DNA of 64,000 bases, taken from positions 75,247 through 139,246 of the forward strand of contig CADCET010000021.1 of assembly GCA_902800495.1 (NCBI GenBank), read 5' to 3'. This stretch comes from an uncultured Prevotellaceae bacterium (GTDB lineage: Bacteria > Bacteroidota > Bacteroidia > Bacteroidales > Bacteroidaceae). The position numbers and the translations under genes are program-made. Under the pieces are notes generated by a model. It saw nothing but the letters and a program-made list of their open reading frames with translations, searched no databases and was not told where the DNA came from. This document shows positions 25,087 through 34,294 of the stretch, one piece after another (the stretch's first letter is position 1; the number at the start of each line of letters is the position of its first letter).

Positions 25087-27192
25087 ATGGCAACGACAAA
25101 GAAAACGACGACAACGAAGAAAAGTACTGCCGCCAAGAAGACTACGACGAAGAAAGTAACCAAGAAGGTGGCTGAACAGGCTCCACAACATATCGGATTG
25201 GTACAGCACGACTCATGGCTGGAACCCTTCGAAGGTGCCATCCGCGGACGCCACGACCACGCTCTGTGGAAGATTGGACAGCTGACGCAGAACGGCAAGA
25301 GGACGCTCTCCGACTTTGCCACCGGCCACCTGTACTACGGTCTGCACAAACTGACCAAGGGCTGGGTGTTCCGCGAGTGGGCCCCCAACGCCACAGAAAT
25401 CTACCTCATCGGCGACTTCAACAACTGGCAGGAGAGCGACAAGTACAAGTGCAAGCGCATTGAGGGAACGGGCAACTGGGAACTCAAGCTCTCGGAGAAA
25501 GCCCTGAAGCACGGCCAGCTCTACAAGATGAAGGTGAAGTGGAACGGCGGCGAGGGTGAGCGTATTCCCGCCTGGTGCCGCCGCGTCGTCCAGGACGACC
25601 AGACGAAGATTTTCTCGGCTCAGGTGTGGAACCCCGAGACACCCTACGTCTGGAAGAAAAAGAAGTTCAAGCCCGACACCGCGCCGCTGCTCATCTATGA
25701 GTGCCATGTGGGTATGGGACAAGATGCCGAGAAGGTCGGTACCTACAAGGAGTTCACCCAGAACGTCCTGCCGCGCGTGAAGAAGGACGGCTACAATGCC
25801 ATTCAGGTGATGGCCATTCAGGAGCATCCCTACTACGGCTCCTTCGGATACCACGTCAGCAGCTTCTTCGCTCCCTCCAGCCGCTTCGGTACTCCCGAGG
25901 ACCTGAAGGAGATGATTGACACCGCCCACAAGCTTGGCATCGCCGTCATCATGGATATTGTACACTCCCACGCCGTGAAGAACGAGGTGGAGGGACTCGG
26001 CAACCTCTGTGGCGACCCCAACCAGTTCTTCTATGCCGGCGACCGCCACGAGCATCCGGCATGGGACTCGCTCTGCTTCGACTACGGCAAGGACGAGGTG
26101 ATGCACTTCCTGCTCTCGAACTGCAAGTACTGGCTCGAGGAATTCAAGTTCGACGGCTTCCGTTTCGACGGCGTCACCTCTATGCTCTACTACTCGCACG
26201 GACTGGGTGAGGCCTTCGGAGGCTATGGCGACTACTTCAACGGTCACGAGGACGACAACGCCATCTGCTACCTCACGCTGGCCAACTGCCTCATCCACGA
26301 GGTGAACCCCAACGCCATCACCATTGCCGAGGAAGTGTCGGGTATGCCCGGCCTGGCTGCTAAGTTCGAGGATGGCGGCTACGGCTTCGACTACCGTATG
26401 GCCATGAACATCCCCGACTACTGGATCAAGACTATTAAAGAGGTACGCGATGAGGACATCAACGTCTGCTCCATCTTCTGGGAGGTCAAGAACCGTCGTC
26501 CTGACGAGAAGACCATCTCTTACTGCGAGAGCCACGACCAGGCATTGGTGGGCGACAAGACCATCATCTTCCGCCTCATCGATGCCGACATGTACTGGCA
26601 CTTCGCCAAAAAGGACGTCAACGACATGGCCCAGCGCGGCATTGCTATGCACAAGATGATCCGACTGGTGACGGCAGGCGCCATCAACGGCGGCTACCTG
26701 AACTTCATGGGTAATGAGTTCGGACATCCCGAATGGATTGACTTCCCGCGTGAGGGTAACGGCTGGTCGTACAAGTATGCCCGCCGTCAGTGGAACCTCG
26801 TCGACAATCCCGACCTCTGCTACCACTGGCTCGGCGATTTCGACCGCAAGATGCTCGAGGTCATCAAGAGCGAGAAGAATTTCCAGGCCACGCCCGTCAC
26901 CGAGATATGGCACGACGACGGCGACCAGGTGCTCTGCTTCATGCGCGGCGACCTCGTCTTCGTCTTCAACTTCTCGCCGACGCGCTCGTACACCGACTAC
27001 GGCTTCCTCGTACCCACAGGTTCCTACGACGTGGTGCTGAACACCGACGCGAAGGAGTTCGGCGGCAACGGCTTTGCCGACGACTCAATGACCCATATCA
27101 CCAACTTCGACCCGCTCTATGTGCAGGATAAGAAGGAGTGGCTGAAACTCTACATCCCTGCCCGTTCTGCTGTTGTACTGAAGAAGAACTAA
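25087..27192 (+). CDS. glgB: 1,4-alpha-glucan branching enzyme with lysine-rich N-terminal tail
   Basis: Makes alpha-1,6 branches in glycogen. The 701-residue protein has a CBM48 domain (WVFREWAPNATEIYLIGDFNNW, about 97-120) and a GH13 barrel: DIVHSH, GFRFDGVTSM (nucleophile Asp), TIAEEVSGMP (acid/base Glu) and SYCESHDQALVGDKT. The motifs resemble the eukaryotic GBE1-type branch (GH13_8). The first 30 residues are almost only Lys, Thr and Ala (MATTKKTTTTKKSTAAKKTT...), like a histone H1 tail, and are not part of the enzyme fold. ATG 25087 is the only plausible start, so the tail is real coding sequence. Confidence 0.95.
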   Translation: MATTKKTTTTKKSTAAKKTTTKKVTKKVAEQAPQHIGLVQHDSWLEPFEGAIRGRHDHALWKIGQLTQNGKRTLSDFATGHLYYGLHKLTKGWVFREWAPNATEIYLIGDFNNWQESDKYKCKRIEGTGNWELKLSEKALKHGQLYKMKVKWNGGEGERIPAWCRRVVQDDQTKIFSAQVWNPETPYVWKKKKFKPDTAPLLIYECHVGMGQDAEKVGTYKEFTQNVLPRVKKDGYNAIQVMAIQEHPYYGSFGYHVSSFFAPSSRFGTPEDLKEMIDTAHKLGIAVIMDIVHSHAVKNEVEGLGNLCGDPNQFFYAGDRHEHPAWDSLCFDYGKDEVMHFLLSNCKYWLEEFKFDGFRFDGVTSMLYYSHGLGEAFGGYGDYFNGHEDDNAICYLTLANCLIHEVNPNAITIAEEVSGMPGLAAKFEDGGYGFDYRMAMNIPDYWIKTIKEVRDEDINVCSIFWEVKNRRPDEKTISYCESHDQALVGDKTIIFRLIDADMYWHFAKKDVNDMAQRGIAMHKMIRLVTAGAINGGYLNFMGNEFGHPEWIDFPREGNGWSYKYARRQWNLVDNPDLCYHWLGDFDRKMLEVIKSEKNFQATPVTEIWHDDGDQVLCFMRGDLVFVFNFSPTRSYTDYGFLVPTGSYDVVLNTDAKEFGGNGFADDSMTHITNFDPLYVQDKKEWLKLYIPARSAVVLKKN

Positions 27193-28352
27193 TGAACTAT
27201 AACCATCAAGTCAGGAACGATGGCACCACGACTATCAAGGCCGTGTGTGCTGTCGTTCTTGTTTGTTTCACCTTCCTCTGGCTCTATTGTTTCCAGGCTG
27301 ACGTCATGTATGTGGCCCAGCATGTGCTCAGCGGCGGGCAGACGCGTTACCACCGCTTGTGGGGAGCTGTTGTCCTGACAGCCCTGCTATGGCTGTTACA
27401 GGCGTGTGTCTACAGGTTCGTCAGACTGCGGCATCGCACTCACGCGCTGACGTGGTACCCCTCGATGATGGTGTTGGCCATGCTGACCTCCGTCAATGCC
27501 GACATCGACCGTCACGTCACCCTGGGCGTATGGGTGTGGCTGGCTCCGCTGCTGCTCATCCTGTGGTTCCTGTTCGTCTGGATAGCACGAACGGTACAAC
27601 CGTTTGAGGACAATCGCAACTTCTCATCCCTGCGCCGCTTCTGGCTAAACCTGTTCATCATCGTCCTGATGATCATTGGTGTTGCCGCCTGTGGCAATAC
27701 CAACGCCGTGTTCCACTTCCGCACCCATGCTGAGGTGGCCATGCTTCACGGTGACTACGATGAGGCCCTTCGTGTTGGAGAGCGCTCGTTGGAAACCGAC
27801 AGTAGCTTGGTGATGGTGCGCATGTATGCGCTTTCGCGTCAAGGACAACTGGCCGACCGCTTGTTTGAGTACCCCTTGGTGCCGACGAGCGACGCGATGC
27901 TGCCGACGCAGCAGCAGGCCACCCGTCTGATGGCGTATCCCGCTGACAGCCTCTATCGCCATTTGGGTGCCATTCCCCGTCGTGCTATGCAGCCTATGGA
28001 CTATCTGCGGGCCATTCTCCGTTCCGGTCAGGCCAAGCCCGCCGCTGTCGACTATCTGCTCTGCGGCTACCTGATAGACTGCGACCTCGACGGTTTCGCC
28101 AGCGAACTGACACATTATTATACGGTGAGCGACAGTCTGCCCCGCTACTACCGCGAGGCTTTGGTGCTTTACAACCATCTGCGCAGCCATCCGCTGGTCG
28201 TCTATAAAGACCCTGTGTTAGACACCGACTACAAGGATATGCGCAAGATGCTGGCCACCTGTCGTCAGGAAAGCGAGCGCAGAAGTATGCTTTTAGAGAA
28301 TTACGCCGGCAGCTACTGGCATTATTTCTTGAACTTCAAGAACAACTCGTGA
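27192..28352 (+). CDS. Multi-pass membrane protein with TPR-like C-terminus
   Basis: The 386-residue protein has about five hydrophobic helices (roughly 15-35, 55-75, 85-105, 115-140, 155-180). A soluble part follows with TPR-like helix pairs (AEVAMLHGDYDEALRVGERSLETD). It resembles DUF6057-type Bacteroidota membrane proteins, but I am not sure of the family. The ATG shares one base with the glgB stop (TAATG), suggesting translational coupling. The last 31 bases overlap the convergent ABC ATPase gene. Confidence 0.7.
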   Translation: MNYNHQVRNDGTTTIKAVCAVVLVCFTFLWLYCFQADVMYVAQHVLSGGQTRYHRLWGAVVLTALLWLLQACVYRFVRLRHRTHALTWYPSMMVLAMLTSVNADIDRHVTLGVWVWLAPLLLILWFLFVWIARTVQPFEDNRNFSSLRRFWLNLFIIVLMIIGVAACGNTNAVFHFRTHAEVAMLHGDYDEALRVGERSLETDSSLVMVRMYALSRQGQLADRLFEYPLVPTSDAMLPTQQQATRLMAYPADSLYRHLGAIPRRAMQPMDYLRAILRSGQAKPAAVDYLLCGYLIDCDLDGFASELTHYYTVSDSLPRYYREALVLYNHLRSHPLVVYKDPVLDTDYKDMRKMLATCRQESERRSMLLENYAGSYWHYFLNFKNNS

Positions 28353-29620
28353 TCGATACATGCAGGACGCTCCTCTTTGTAATGACTGACAAAGATGAGC
28401 GTTTTTTCAGGCCGTTGGCAGAAAGCCTCGATAACGTCCTTGACCAGTCGGCGGTTGACGTCGTCGAGACCGTGTAGCGGCTCGTCGAGAATCAGCAGTT
28501 CGGGGTCTTTGACGAAGGCACGTGCCAACAGCACCAGTCGCTGCTCGCCGCTCGACATACGCAGGAACGAGCGGTCGGCAAGATGGGCAATGCCGAAGAT
28601 GTCCATCCAGCGTCGGCAGACCTGCAGCTCCTCTTCAGTAGCCCGCACATACAGCCCTACGGTGTCCTTGAGTCCGCTGGCCACGATGCGCACGGCCGGC
28701 AGGTCGCGCTGATAGGAGCGGTGCATCTCGGGCGATACATAGCCGATGTGGCGCTTCAGTTCCCAGATGCTTTCGCCCGAGCCGCGCTGGTGGCCGAAGA
28801 GTGTGATGTCGCAAGCGTAGCCCTGTGGGTTGTCGGCACAGACGAGCGACAGGAGTGTCGACTTGCCCGATCCATTCTGTCCTGAGAGTACCCAGTGCTC
28901 CCCTCGGTTCACCCGCCAGTCCAAGTCTTTCAGGATGGTGCGCTCGCCGTATCTGATGCTGACTTTCCTGCAGTCTATGACCGCTCCGTCCTGATGGTTG
29001 TCAGCGGGGTTGCTCATTGCGATGATGGCGTTGCGCTTCTCGTCGCTCAGTCCCGGTCCTTCGCCTTCGTCCATGCTGCCTATCGTCACCACGTCGGTCG
29101 TGAATGGCGGTATGTCGCGTGGCGATGCTACCACAAGATAAAGCTCCATGTTCTGTTCGCGAGCCAGTATCTCCAACAGCTGGTTCAGCTGCGAGCGTGC
29201 CTCGCTGTCGAGCCCAATGAACGGAGCGTCCATGATGAGTGTCGAGGGACGTGTCAAGAGCGTCTTTGCCAACTGGAACTTGCGCAGCTCGCCGCTCGAC
29301 AGCGTGATGACATACTTGTCGAGCAGCGACTTCATGTCGAACAAGTCGTAAAGATGGTGCTGCCACGCGCGCCGCTCTGTCGTGTCGTCGCCCGTCATGC
29401 TGAAGGCCCGTTCCAACAGCTGGCCTGCCGTAGGCGTCTCAGCGTCAATGTCGTGCTGGTTCCAGCGCAGCTGCAGGTAGTAAGCCTGGTCGGTGGCCAC
29501 GCCGTAGGAGTCGCGGAAGGCGATGTATCTCACTTTGTCGCTGGCCAGCCGGCGGCGCATCTGTTCCACGTACTGAGTCTTTCCGCTGGCGTTAAGCCCT
29601 ACTATCGCTGTTACTTTCAT
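28322..29620 (-). CDS. Twin ABC ATPase, ModF/PhrA-like
   Basis: The 432-residue soluble protein has two ABC domains and no membrane helix. Domain 1 has Walker A GLNASGKT (residues 8-15) and signature LSSGELRK. Domain 2 has GQNGSGKS, signature MSSGEQRL and Walker [13 protein letters not shown]. The layout matches ModF/PhrA-type proteins of unknown function. Domain 1 has a non-consensus Walker B ([11 protein letters not shown], Asp-Ala instead of Asp-Glu), so it may bind but not hydrolyse ATP. Its ATG overlaps the ruvC stop (ATGA). Confidence 0.85.
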   Translation of the reverse strand: MKVTAIVGLNASGKTQYVEQMRRRLASDKVRYIAFRDSYGVATDQAYYLQLRWNQHDIDAETPTAGQLLERAFSMTGDDTTERRAWQHHLYDLFDMKSLLDKYVITLSSGELRKFQLAKTLLTRPSTLIMDAPFIGLDSEARSQLNQLLEILAREQNMELYLVVASPRDIPPFTTDVVTIGSMDEGEGPGLSDEKRNAIIAMSNPADNHQDGAVIDCRKVSIRYGERTILKDLDWRVNRGEHWVLSGQNGSGKSTLLSLVCADNPQGYACDITLFGHQRGSGESIWELKRHIGYVSPEMHRSYQRDLPAVRIVASGLKDTVGLYVRATEEELQVCRRWMDIFGIAHLADRSFLRMSSGEQRLVLLARAFVKDPELLILDEPLHGLDDVNRRLVKDVIEAFCQRPEKTLIFVSHYKEERPACIDHELFLKFKK

Positions 29621-30183
29621 TGCTTGCGTTTCGATACTTTATCCTGATTCTTGTTCACAAAGTCCTTCCAGCCGTGATACTTGACGTCGCTTTCCGGGCG
29701 GCCTATCTGCATATAGTGGCAATAGGCGGCGCCGAGGGCGTCGGTGGCGTCCATGAACTTCGACATATCGTCGTCCTTGAGTTTGAGCAGCCGCTGCAGC
29801 ATGCCGGCCACCTGCTCCTTCGAAGCCGAGCCGTTGCCCGTCAGGGCCATCTTGATTTTCATCGGCGCATACTCATGAATAGGTACGCCGTGATGGATAG
29901 CGGCCGCGATAGCAACGCCCTGAGCCCGTCCTAACTTCAGCATCGACTGCACGTTCTTGCCGAAGAAGGGTGCCTCGATGGCCATCTCGTCGGGCAGCCA
30001 CGCGTCGATGATACCCGTCACGCGCTCGAAGATGTGCCCTAACTTCAGATAGCCGTCGCCAGCCTTGCGCAGGTCGATGACGCCCATCGTCAGCATCTGT
30101 GCCTTGCCGTCGACAACTTTCAGCAGCCCGTAGCCCATGATATTCGTGCCCGGGTCGATGCCCAGTATGATTTTTTCTTTCAT
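29617..30183 (-). CDS. ruvC: Crossover junction endodeoxyribonuclease RuvC
   Basis: RuvC resolves Holliday junctions. The 188-residue protein has [16 protein letters not shown] (first catalytic Asp), [23 protein letters not shown] (Glu) and [13 protein letters not shown] (C-terminal Asp pair). An upstream in-frame start at 30225 is rejected because the promoter TAACTTTG (30192-30199) lies between. ruvA and ruvB are not in the window. Confidence 0.96.
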   Translation of the reverse strand: MKEKIILGIDPGTNIMGYGLLKVVDGKAQMLTMGVIDLRKAGDGYLKLGHIFERVTGIIDAWLPDEMAIEAPFFGKNVQSMLKLGRAQGVAIAAAIHHGVPIHEYAPMKIKMALTGNGSASKEQVAGMLQRLLKLKDDDMSKFMDATDALGAAYCHYMQIGRPESDVKYHGWKDFVNKNQDKVSKRKQ

Positions 30184-30191
30184 TGCGGGTG

Positions 30192-30199
30192 CAAAGTTA
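30192..30199 (-). promoter_or_regulatory. -7 promoter element for ruvC
   Basis: TAACTTTG on the minus strand, 8 bases before the ATG. Confidence 0.7.
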
Positions 30200-30286
30200 C
30201 GAAGAATTCCTTGAAAAAACATCATTATTTATAGGTATTCTTACATTTTTATGTGCACGTGCAACCGAGTTGCAAAAAAATAGTCG

Positions 30287-30294
30287 TATCTTTG
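30287..30294 (+). promoter_or_regulatory. -7 promoter element, near-leaderless feoAB
   Basis: TATCTTTG ends 4 bases before the feoAB ATG, so the transcript start should fall at or beside the start codon. Confidence 0.7.
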
Positions 30295-30298
30295 CAGC

Positions 30299-32668
30299 AT
30301 GAAACTATCAGAACTGAAGACTGGCGAGCGGGGTGTCATCGTCAAGGTGTCGGGACACGGCGGCTTCCGCAAGCGTATCATCGAGATGGGATTTGTCAAG
30401 GGACAGACCGTCGAGGTGTTGCTCAATGCGCCGCTGCAAGACCCTGTCAAGTATAAAATCATGGGCTACGAGGTGTCGCTCAGACATCAGGAGGCCGACA
30501 TGATTGAGGTTGTAAAAGATATCCAGCAGACCCACCCCCAACAGACCCACCCCCATCCCCTCCCTGGGAGGGAGGGGGGGAATATGTCTGACGGCGAGGT
30601 AATCACTCCCCTCCCTCACAGGGAGGGGACGGGGGAGAGTCTTCACGAGGCCCTTCGTGCGCGCCGCCACCTGCACGTCGCTCTGGTGGGCAACCCCAAC
30701 TGCGGCAAGACCTCGCTGTTCAACTACGCCTCGGGCGCCCATGCCCACGTCGGCAACTACAGCGGCGTGACGGTCGATGCCACCGAGGCCGAGGCTCAGT
30801 TCTTTGGTTACGACTTCTCGCTGACCGACCTGCCGGGCACCTATTCGCTGACCTGCTATTCGCCCGAGGAGCTGTATGTGCGCAAGCACCTGACGGAGCA
30901 GACGCCCGATGTGGTCATCAACGTCATCGACGCCTCGAACCTCGAGCGCAACCTCTATCTGACCACCCAGCTGGTGGATATGAACGTCCGTATGGTGTGT
31001 GCCCTGAATATGTATGACGAGTTCGAACGCCGCGGCGATCATGTTGACCTGAAAACGCTGTCGACACTCTTCGGTATGCCGATGGTGCCCACGTCGTTCA
31101 AGACGGGAATGGGCGTCAAGGAACTGTTCAAGGCCGTTATCAAGGTGTATGAGAATACGCAGGGAACGTCGCGCCATATCCACATCAACTACGGCCACGA
31201 GATAGAGGGCGGCATCAGCGGCATACAGAAATACCTGAAGGCCGACGAGCATATCCGCCAGCGCTACTCGACGCGCTATCTGGCCATCAAGCTGTTGGAG
31301 GGCGACACGTCGGCAGCGGCATATATCAAGCAACATTTCGACGAGGAGCACCGTCCTGAAGACTACGCGGCGCTGCAGCAAGCCTGTCAGCGTGCCTCGA
31401 ATCGTGTCAAGGAAGAGACGAACAACGACGCCGAGACGGCCATCATGGATGCCAAGTACGGCTTCATCAACGGTGCGCTGACGGAGGCCGGCTACCAGAC
31501 GGGCACGAAGGAGAACATCTACCGCACGACCCACCTGATAGACAACGTGCTGTCTAACAAGTACGTGGGTTTCCCCATCTTCTTCCTCATCCTGTTCGTG
31601 ATGTTCCAGACCACCTTCGCCTTGGGCCAGTACCCGATGGACTGGATTGAGGCGGGCGTCGAGTGGTTGGGCGAGTGGATAGGCTCGACGATGTCCGACG
31701 GTCCGCTGCGCTCGATGCTGGTCGACGGCGTCATCGGCGGCGTGGGGTCCGTCATCGTGTTCCTGCCGCAGATTCTGATACTCTATTTCTTCATCTCGCT
31801 GATGGAGGACTCCGGCTATATGGCCCGTGCCGCCTTTATCATGGACCGCCTCATGCACAAGATGGGACTGCACGGCAAGTCGTTCATCCCGTTGGTGATG
31901 GGCTTCGGCTGCAACGTGCCCGCCGTGATGGCTACGCGTACCGTCGAGAGCCGCCGCTCGCGACTCATTACGATGCTCGTGCTGCCGTTCATGTCGTGCT
32001 CGGCGCGCCTGCCCATATATATTATGGTGACGGGAATGTTCTTCGCCGAGAAGTATCAGTCGTTAGTCATGATTTCGCTCTACGCCGTCGGCATCCTCAT
32101 GTCGGTCATCGTGAGCAACGTCCTGTCGCGCTTCGTACTGAAAGGCGAGGACACGCCCTTCGTGATGGAACTGCCGCCTTATCGCTGGCCTACCGCCAAG
32201 GCTATCGGCCGCCATACGTGGGAGAAAGGCAAGGAGTACTTGAAGAAGATGGGCGGCGTCATCCTCGTGGCCAGCATCATCGTCTGGGCGTTGGGATATT
32301 TCGGCACTATGGGCGTCGCACCGTCGCTGGCCGAGAGCTTCATTGGTAGGATGGGGCAGGCCATAGAGCCGCTCTTTGCCCTGCAGGGCTTCAACTGGCA
32401 GTTAGACGTCTCGCTCCTTGCCGGTGTGGGTGCCAAGGAGATTGTCGCCTCTACCATCGGCGTCATCGGCGGTCTCGACACCATCACGCCGTTGGCAGCC
32501 TACGCCTACCTGCTCTTCGTGCTGCTCTACTTCCCCTGCATCGCCACCCTCGTGGCCATCAAGCACGAGACGGGCCGCTGGCGCTGGGCAGTCATAGCAG
32601 GCCTCTACACCACCTGCGTCGCCTGGATCGTCTCTGCGCTGGTCTATCAGGTAGGGTCGGTCTTCTGA
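30299..32668 (+). CDS. feoB: FeoA-FeoB fusion, ferrous iron transporter
   Basis: The 789-residue protein joins a FeoA SH3-like domain (about 1-75) to FeoB. The G-domain starts at VALVGNPNCGKTSLFN (P-loop near residue 133), with DLPGTYSLTCYS and ALNMYDE (NxxD-type). The Gate/core membrane regions with LVMGFGCNVPAVMATR follow. It imports Fe2+ across the inner membrane. The linker (about 78-120) is unusual: two copies of QTHP and PLPxREG-like motifs, encoded by G/C-rich palindromes that look like an inserted repeat element. Fusion of FeoA and FeoB is normal in this phylum. Confidence 0.96.
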   Translation: MKLSELKTGERGVIVKVSGHGGFRKRIIEMGFVKGQTVEVLLNAPLQDPVKYKIMGYEVSLRHQEADMIEVVKDIQQTHPQQTHPHPLPGREGGNMSDGEVITPLPHREGTGESLHEALRARRHLHVALVGNPNCGKTSLFNYASGAHAHVGNYSGVTVDATEAEAQFFGYDFSLTDLPGTYSLTCYSPEELYVRKHLTEQTPDVVINVIDASNLERNLYLTTQLVDMNVRMVCALNMYDEFERRGDHVDLKTLSTLFGMPMVPTSFKTGMGVKELFKAVIKVYENTQGTSRHIHINYGHEIEGGISGIQKYLKADEHIRQRYSTRYLAIKLLEGDTSAAAYIKQHFDEEHRPEDYAALQQACQRASNRVKEETNNDAETAIMDAKYGFINGALTEAGYQTGTKENIYRTTHLIDNVLSNKYVGFPIFFLILFVMFQTTFALGQYPMDWIEAGVEWLGEWIGSTMSDGPLRSMLVDGVIGGVGSVIVFLPQILILYFFISLMEDSGYMARAAFIMDRLMHKMGLHGKSFIPLVMGFGCNVPAVMATRTVESRRSRLITMLVLPFMSCSARLPIYIMVTGMFFAEKYQSLVMISLYAVGILMSVIVSNVLSRFVLKGEDTPFVMELPPYRWPTAKAIGRHTWEKGKEYLKKMGGVILVASIIVWALGYFGTMGVAPSLAESFIGRMGQAIEPLFALQGFNWQLDVSLLAGVGAKEIVASTIGVIGGLDTITPLAAYAYLLFVLLYFPCIATLVAIKHETGRWRWAVIAGLYTTCVAWIVSALVYQVGSVF
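30525..30640. repeat. Two G/C-rich palindromes inside feoAB linker
   Basis: A 15-base direct repeat (CAGACCCACCCCCAA) leads into CCCCTCCCTGGGAGGGAGGG. A second palindrome, CCCCTCCCTcacAGGGAGGG, lies at about 30608. Both are read in frame as Pro/Arg/Glu/Gly-rich linker. Confidence 0.75.
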
Positions 32669-32680
32669 CCGGATTCAAAA

Positions 32681-32711
32681 AACTTGCAACCTTTGTGCAA
32701 GGTTGCAAGTT
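32681..32711 (+). terminator. Terminator-like hairpin after feoAB
   Basis: AACTTGCAACCTT and AAGGTTGCAAGTT pair perfectly over 13 bp with a 5-base loop. No T-run follows, so it may be an mRNA-stabilising hairpin rather than a terminator. Confidence 0.55.
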
Positions 32712-32936
32712 CTAACATCTAACATCTAACATTTATCGACATTTAGCATCTCAAATTTTAACTTATAAAATATTTATATTATATATATTATATATAATAT
32801 ATATAATAATAATATATATAATATAAATATTTCTAAAATTAGATTTTCGATTTTCTCTGTCAAAACATATTTCGCTCGGTGACGCAGGAAATGCTACGGG
32901 TTCTTTTCAAGCTAAATGTTAGATGTTAGATGTTAG
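32712..32936. repeat. Nested inverted repeat with AT-only core
   Basis: The outer 23-base arms (32712-32734 and 32914-32936) are heptad repeats of CTAACAT and are perfect inverted copies. Inside lies an A/T-only palindrome (32768-32832) with 23-base arms. Confidence 0.8.
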
Positions 32937-33000
32937 ATTGCACGCTTCCGCAGTGTTTACCCCGGAAAGCGGCATTTCAGGCCATCATTTGGCGTTTTAA

Positions 33001-33063
33001 TTTTCGCGGCCATTCACAAAATTTTCGCGGCCGCTCGCAAAATTTTCGCAGCCATTCACATTT
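33001..33063. repeat. Three 21-bp repeats, array 1
   Basis: Units at 33001, 33022 and 33043 share TTTTCGCGGCCATTCACAAA with changes in the middle. Related arrays lie at 42022 and 51410. Confidence 0.85.
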
Positions 33064-33163
33064 TCATTGACTTCTTTAAAAATGTAAAGCCGAAAATTTA
33101 GCCGTTTCTTTTGGCGGTTTAGAAAAAAGTTCTTGCTATGGCAAGCGAGCAGAGCTCGAGCGG

Positions 33164-33171
33164 TAACTTTG
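33164..33171 (+). promoter_or_regulatory. Orphan -7 promoter element
   Basis: TAACTTTG preceded by CTTGCtatgGCAAG and CGAGCagaGCTCG hairpins. The only ORFs downstream are tiny. Confidence 0.5.
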
Positions 33172-33354
33172 CAGCACATAATCTAAAACAAGTGCTATGA
33201 CAGATAATTTACGCAAATTGTTAAGAACAATACTTAGTTAATTATACATTTAATCGTTTGAAAGTCAATGAGTTACATTAATATAATACAACTAATATAA
33301 TTTGGTCAAGTGCCTGATTTTCAGTAACTTAGTAGTCTCTTACATTACTTAGTT

Positions 33355-33513
33355 ATGACGAAAATCACAGAAGCACTCGACCAATATGTGGGGATACGCA
33401 AGAAGGCTATTTCAGACACTGGGAAAGCGGCGATTATTACATATTACATTCTTTGCGCTGCAAAGCTTGCCGGAGTTCCCAGAAAGCAACGGCAGCTGCG
33501 GCGGCTACGTTGA
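33355..33513 (+). pseudogene. Short ORF, possible remnant of a mobile-element gene
   Basis: The frame encodes about 52 residues starting MTKITEALDQYVGIRKKAIS and then runs into the 3' end of the SpoU gene on the opposite strand, where the sequence looks like a shadow frame. The first 27 codons look protein-like. I do not recognise the family; a truncated transposase N-terminus is one possibility. Confidence 0.25.
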
Positions 33514-34270
33514 GTGAGTCTACGTGGTGCGACATTGGTATGCGTACCACGTAGTCTGCTTTTGCAATGGTGGAGTGGGGTAGTCCGTCGCCCTCGGTGC
33601 CCATGATGATAGCTAAGCGGGGAATGGTTTTCAGAACGGGCGCATCCAAGGGGATGCTGTCGTCGCTGAGGGCCATTGCTGCGGTCTGAAAGCCGATGGC
33701 GCTGAGACTGTCGACGGGATCGTCAACCCACGTCCAGGGAACTAAGAACACGCTGCCCATCGATACTCGGACGGCACGGCGGTTCAAGGGGTCGCACGAC
33801 GAACGGGTCAGCAGGACGGCGTCAATGCCCAAGGCGGCTGCCGAGCGGAAGATGGCGCCGATGTTCGTCGTGTCGACGACGCTGTCGATGACTACCACAC
33901 GACGGGCTCCGGCCGTCACCTCTTCGACGGAACGCTCCTGTGGGCGCCGCATGGCACAGAGTACGCCGCGCGTCAGGGTGTAGCCCGTCAGTTGCTCCAG
34001 CAGTTCACGCGTGCCAGTATAAATAGGTATGTCGCCACAGCGCTCAATAATGGTCTTGGCGTCGCCCTCGATATGCCGGCGCTCGCAGAGCAGGGCCGTG
34101 GGCTCGTAGCCTGCGTCAAGGGCCACGTGAATCACTTTTGGACTCTCGGCAATGAAGATGCCCTTGCTGGGTTCGGTACGGTTGCGAAGCTGAGCCTCGG
34201 TCAGTCGACTGAAGACATTTACCCCCGTCTGGTCGAGCGATGTTATCTCAATTATGTCTGGATTCATCAT
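33437..34270 (-). CDS. TrmH/SpoU-family RNA 2'-O-methyltransferase
   Basis: The 277-residue SPOUT enzyme has an N-terminal substrate-binding part and the knot motifs [38 protein letters not shown] and [22 protein letters not shown]. It methylates a ribose in rRNA or tRNA; the target base cannot be told from sequence. Two adjacent ATGs (34270, 34267) are both possible; the first is used. It is divergent from deoD, with overlapping promoters in one perfect palindrome. Confidence 0.9.
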   Translation of the reverse strand: MMNPDIIEITSLDQTGVNVFSRLTEAQLRNRTEPSKGIFIAESPKVIHVALDAGYEPTALLCERRHIEGDAKTIIERCGDIPIYTGTRELLEQLTGYTLTRGVLCAMRRPQERSVEEVTAGARRVVVIDSVVDTTNIGAIFRSAAALGIDAVLLTRSSCDPLNRRAVRVSMGSVFLVPWTWVDDPVDSLSAIGFQTAAMALSDDSIPLDAPVLKTIPRLAIIMGTEGDGLPHSTIAKADYVVRIPMSHHVDSLNVAAAAAVAFWELRQALQRKECNM

Positions 34271-34294
34271 TTTTAGTATTTTTCTTTGTTCAGA

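Larger units (their letters stand above)
32669..33436. other. Repeat-rich gap between feoAB and the SpoU gene
   Basis: In order it holds a 13-bp perfect hairpin (32681-32711), a heptad microrepeat and its inverted copy around an AT-only palindrome (32712-32936), three 21-bp repeats (33001-33063) and a hairpin pair with promoter TAACTTTG (33131-33171). A 14-codon ORF (33197-33241) and a short ORF running into the next gene (33355) complete it. No complete gene is supported. Confidence 0.6.

Noticed and set aside
25213-26913. 566-codon minus-strand frame opposite glgB
   Set aside because: It is a shadow of glgB, which has all GH13 motifs on the plus strand.
32760-32840. Replication origin
   Set aside because: The region is A/T-only and palindromic, but no DnaA boxes or origin-type genes were seen; symmetry is better explained by an inverted repeat.
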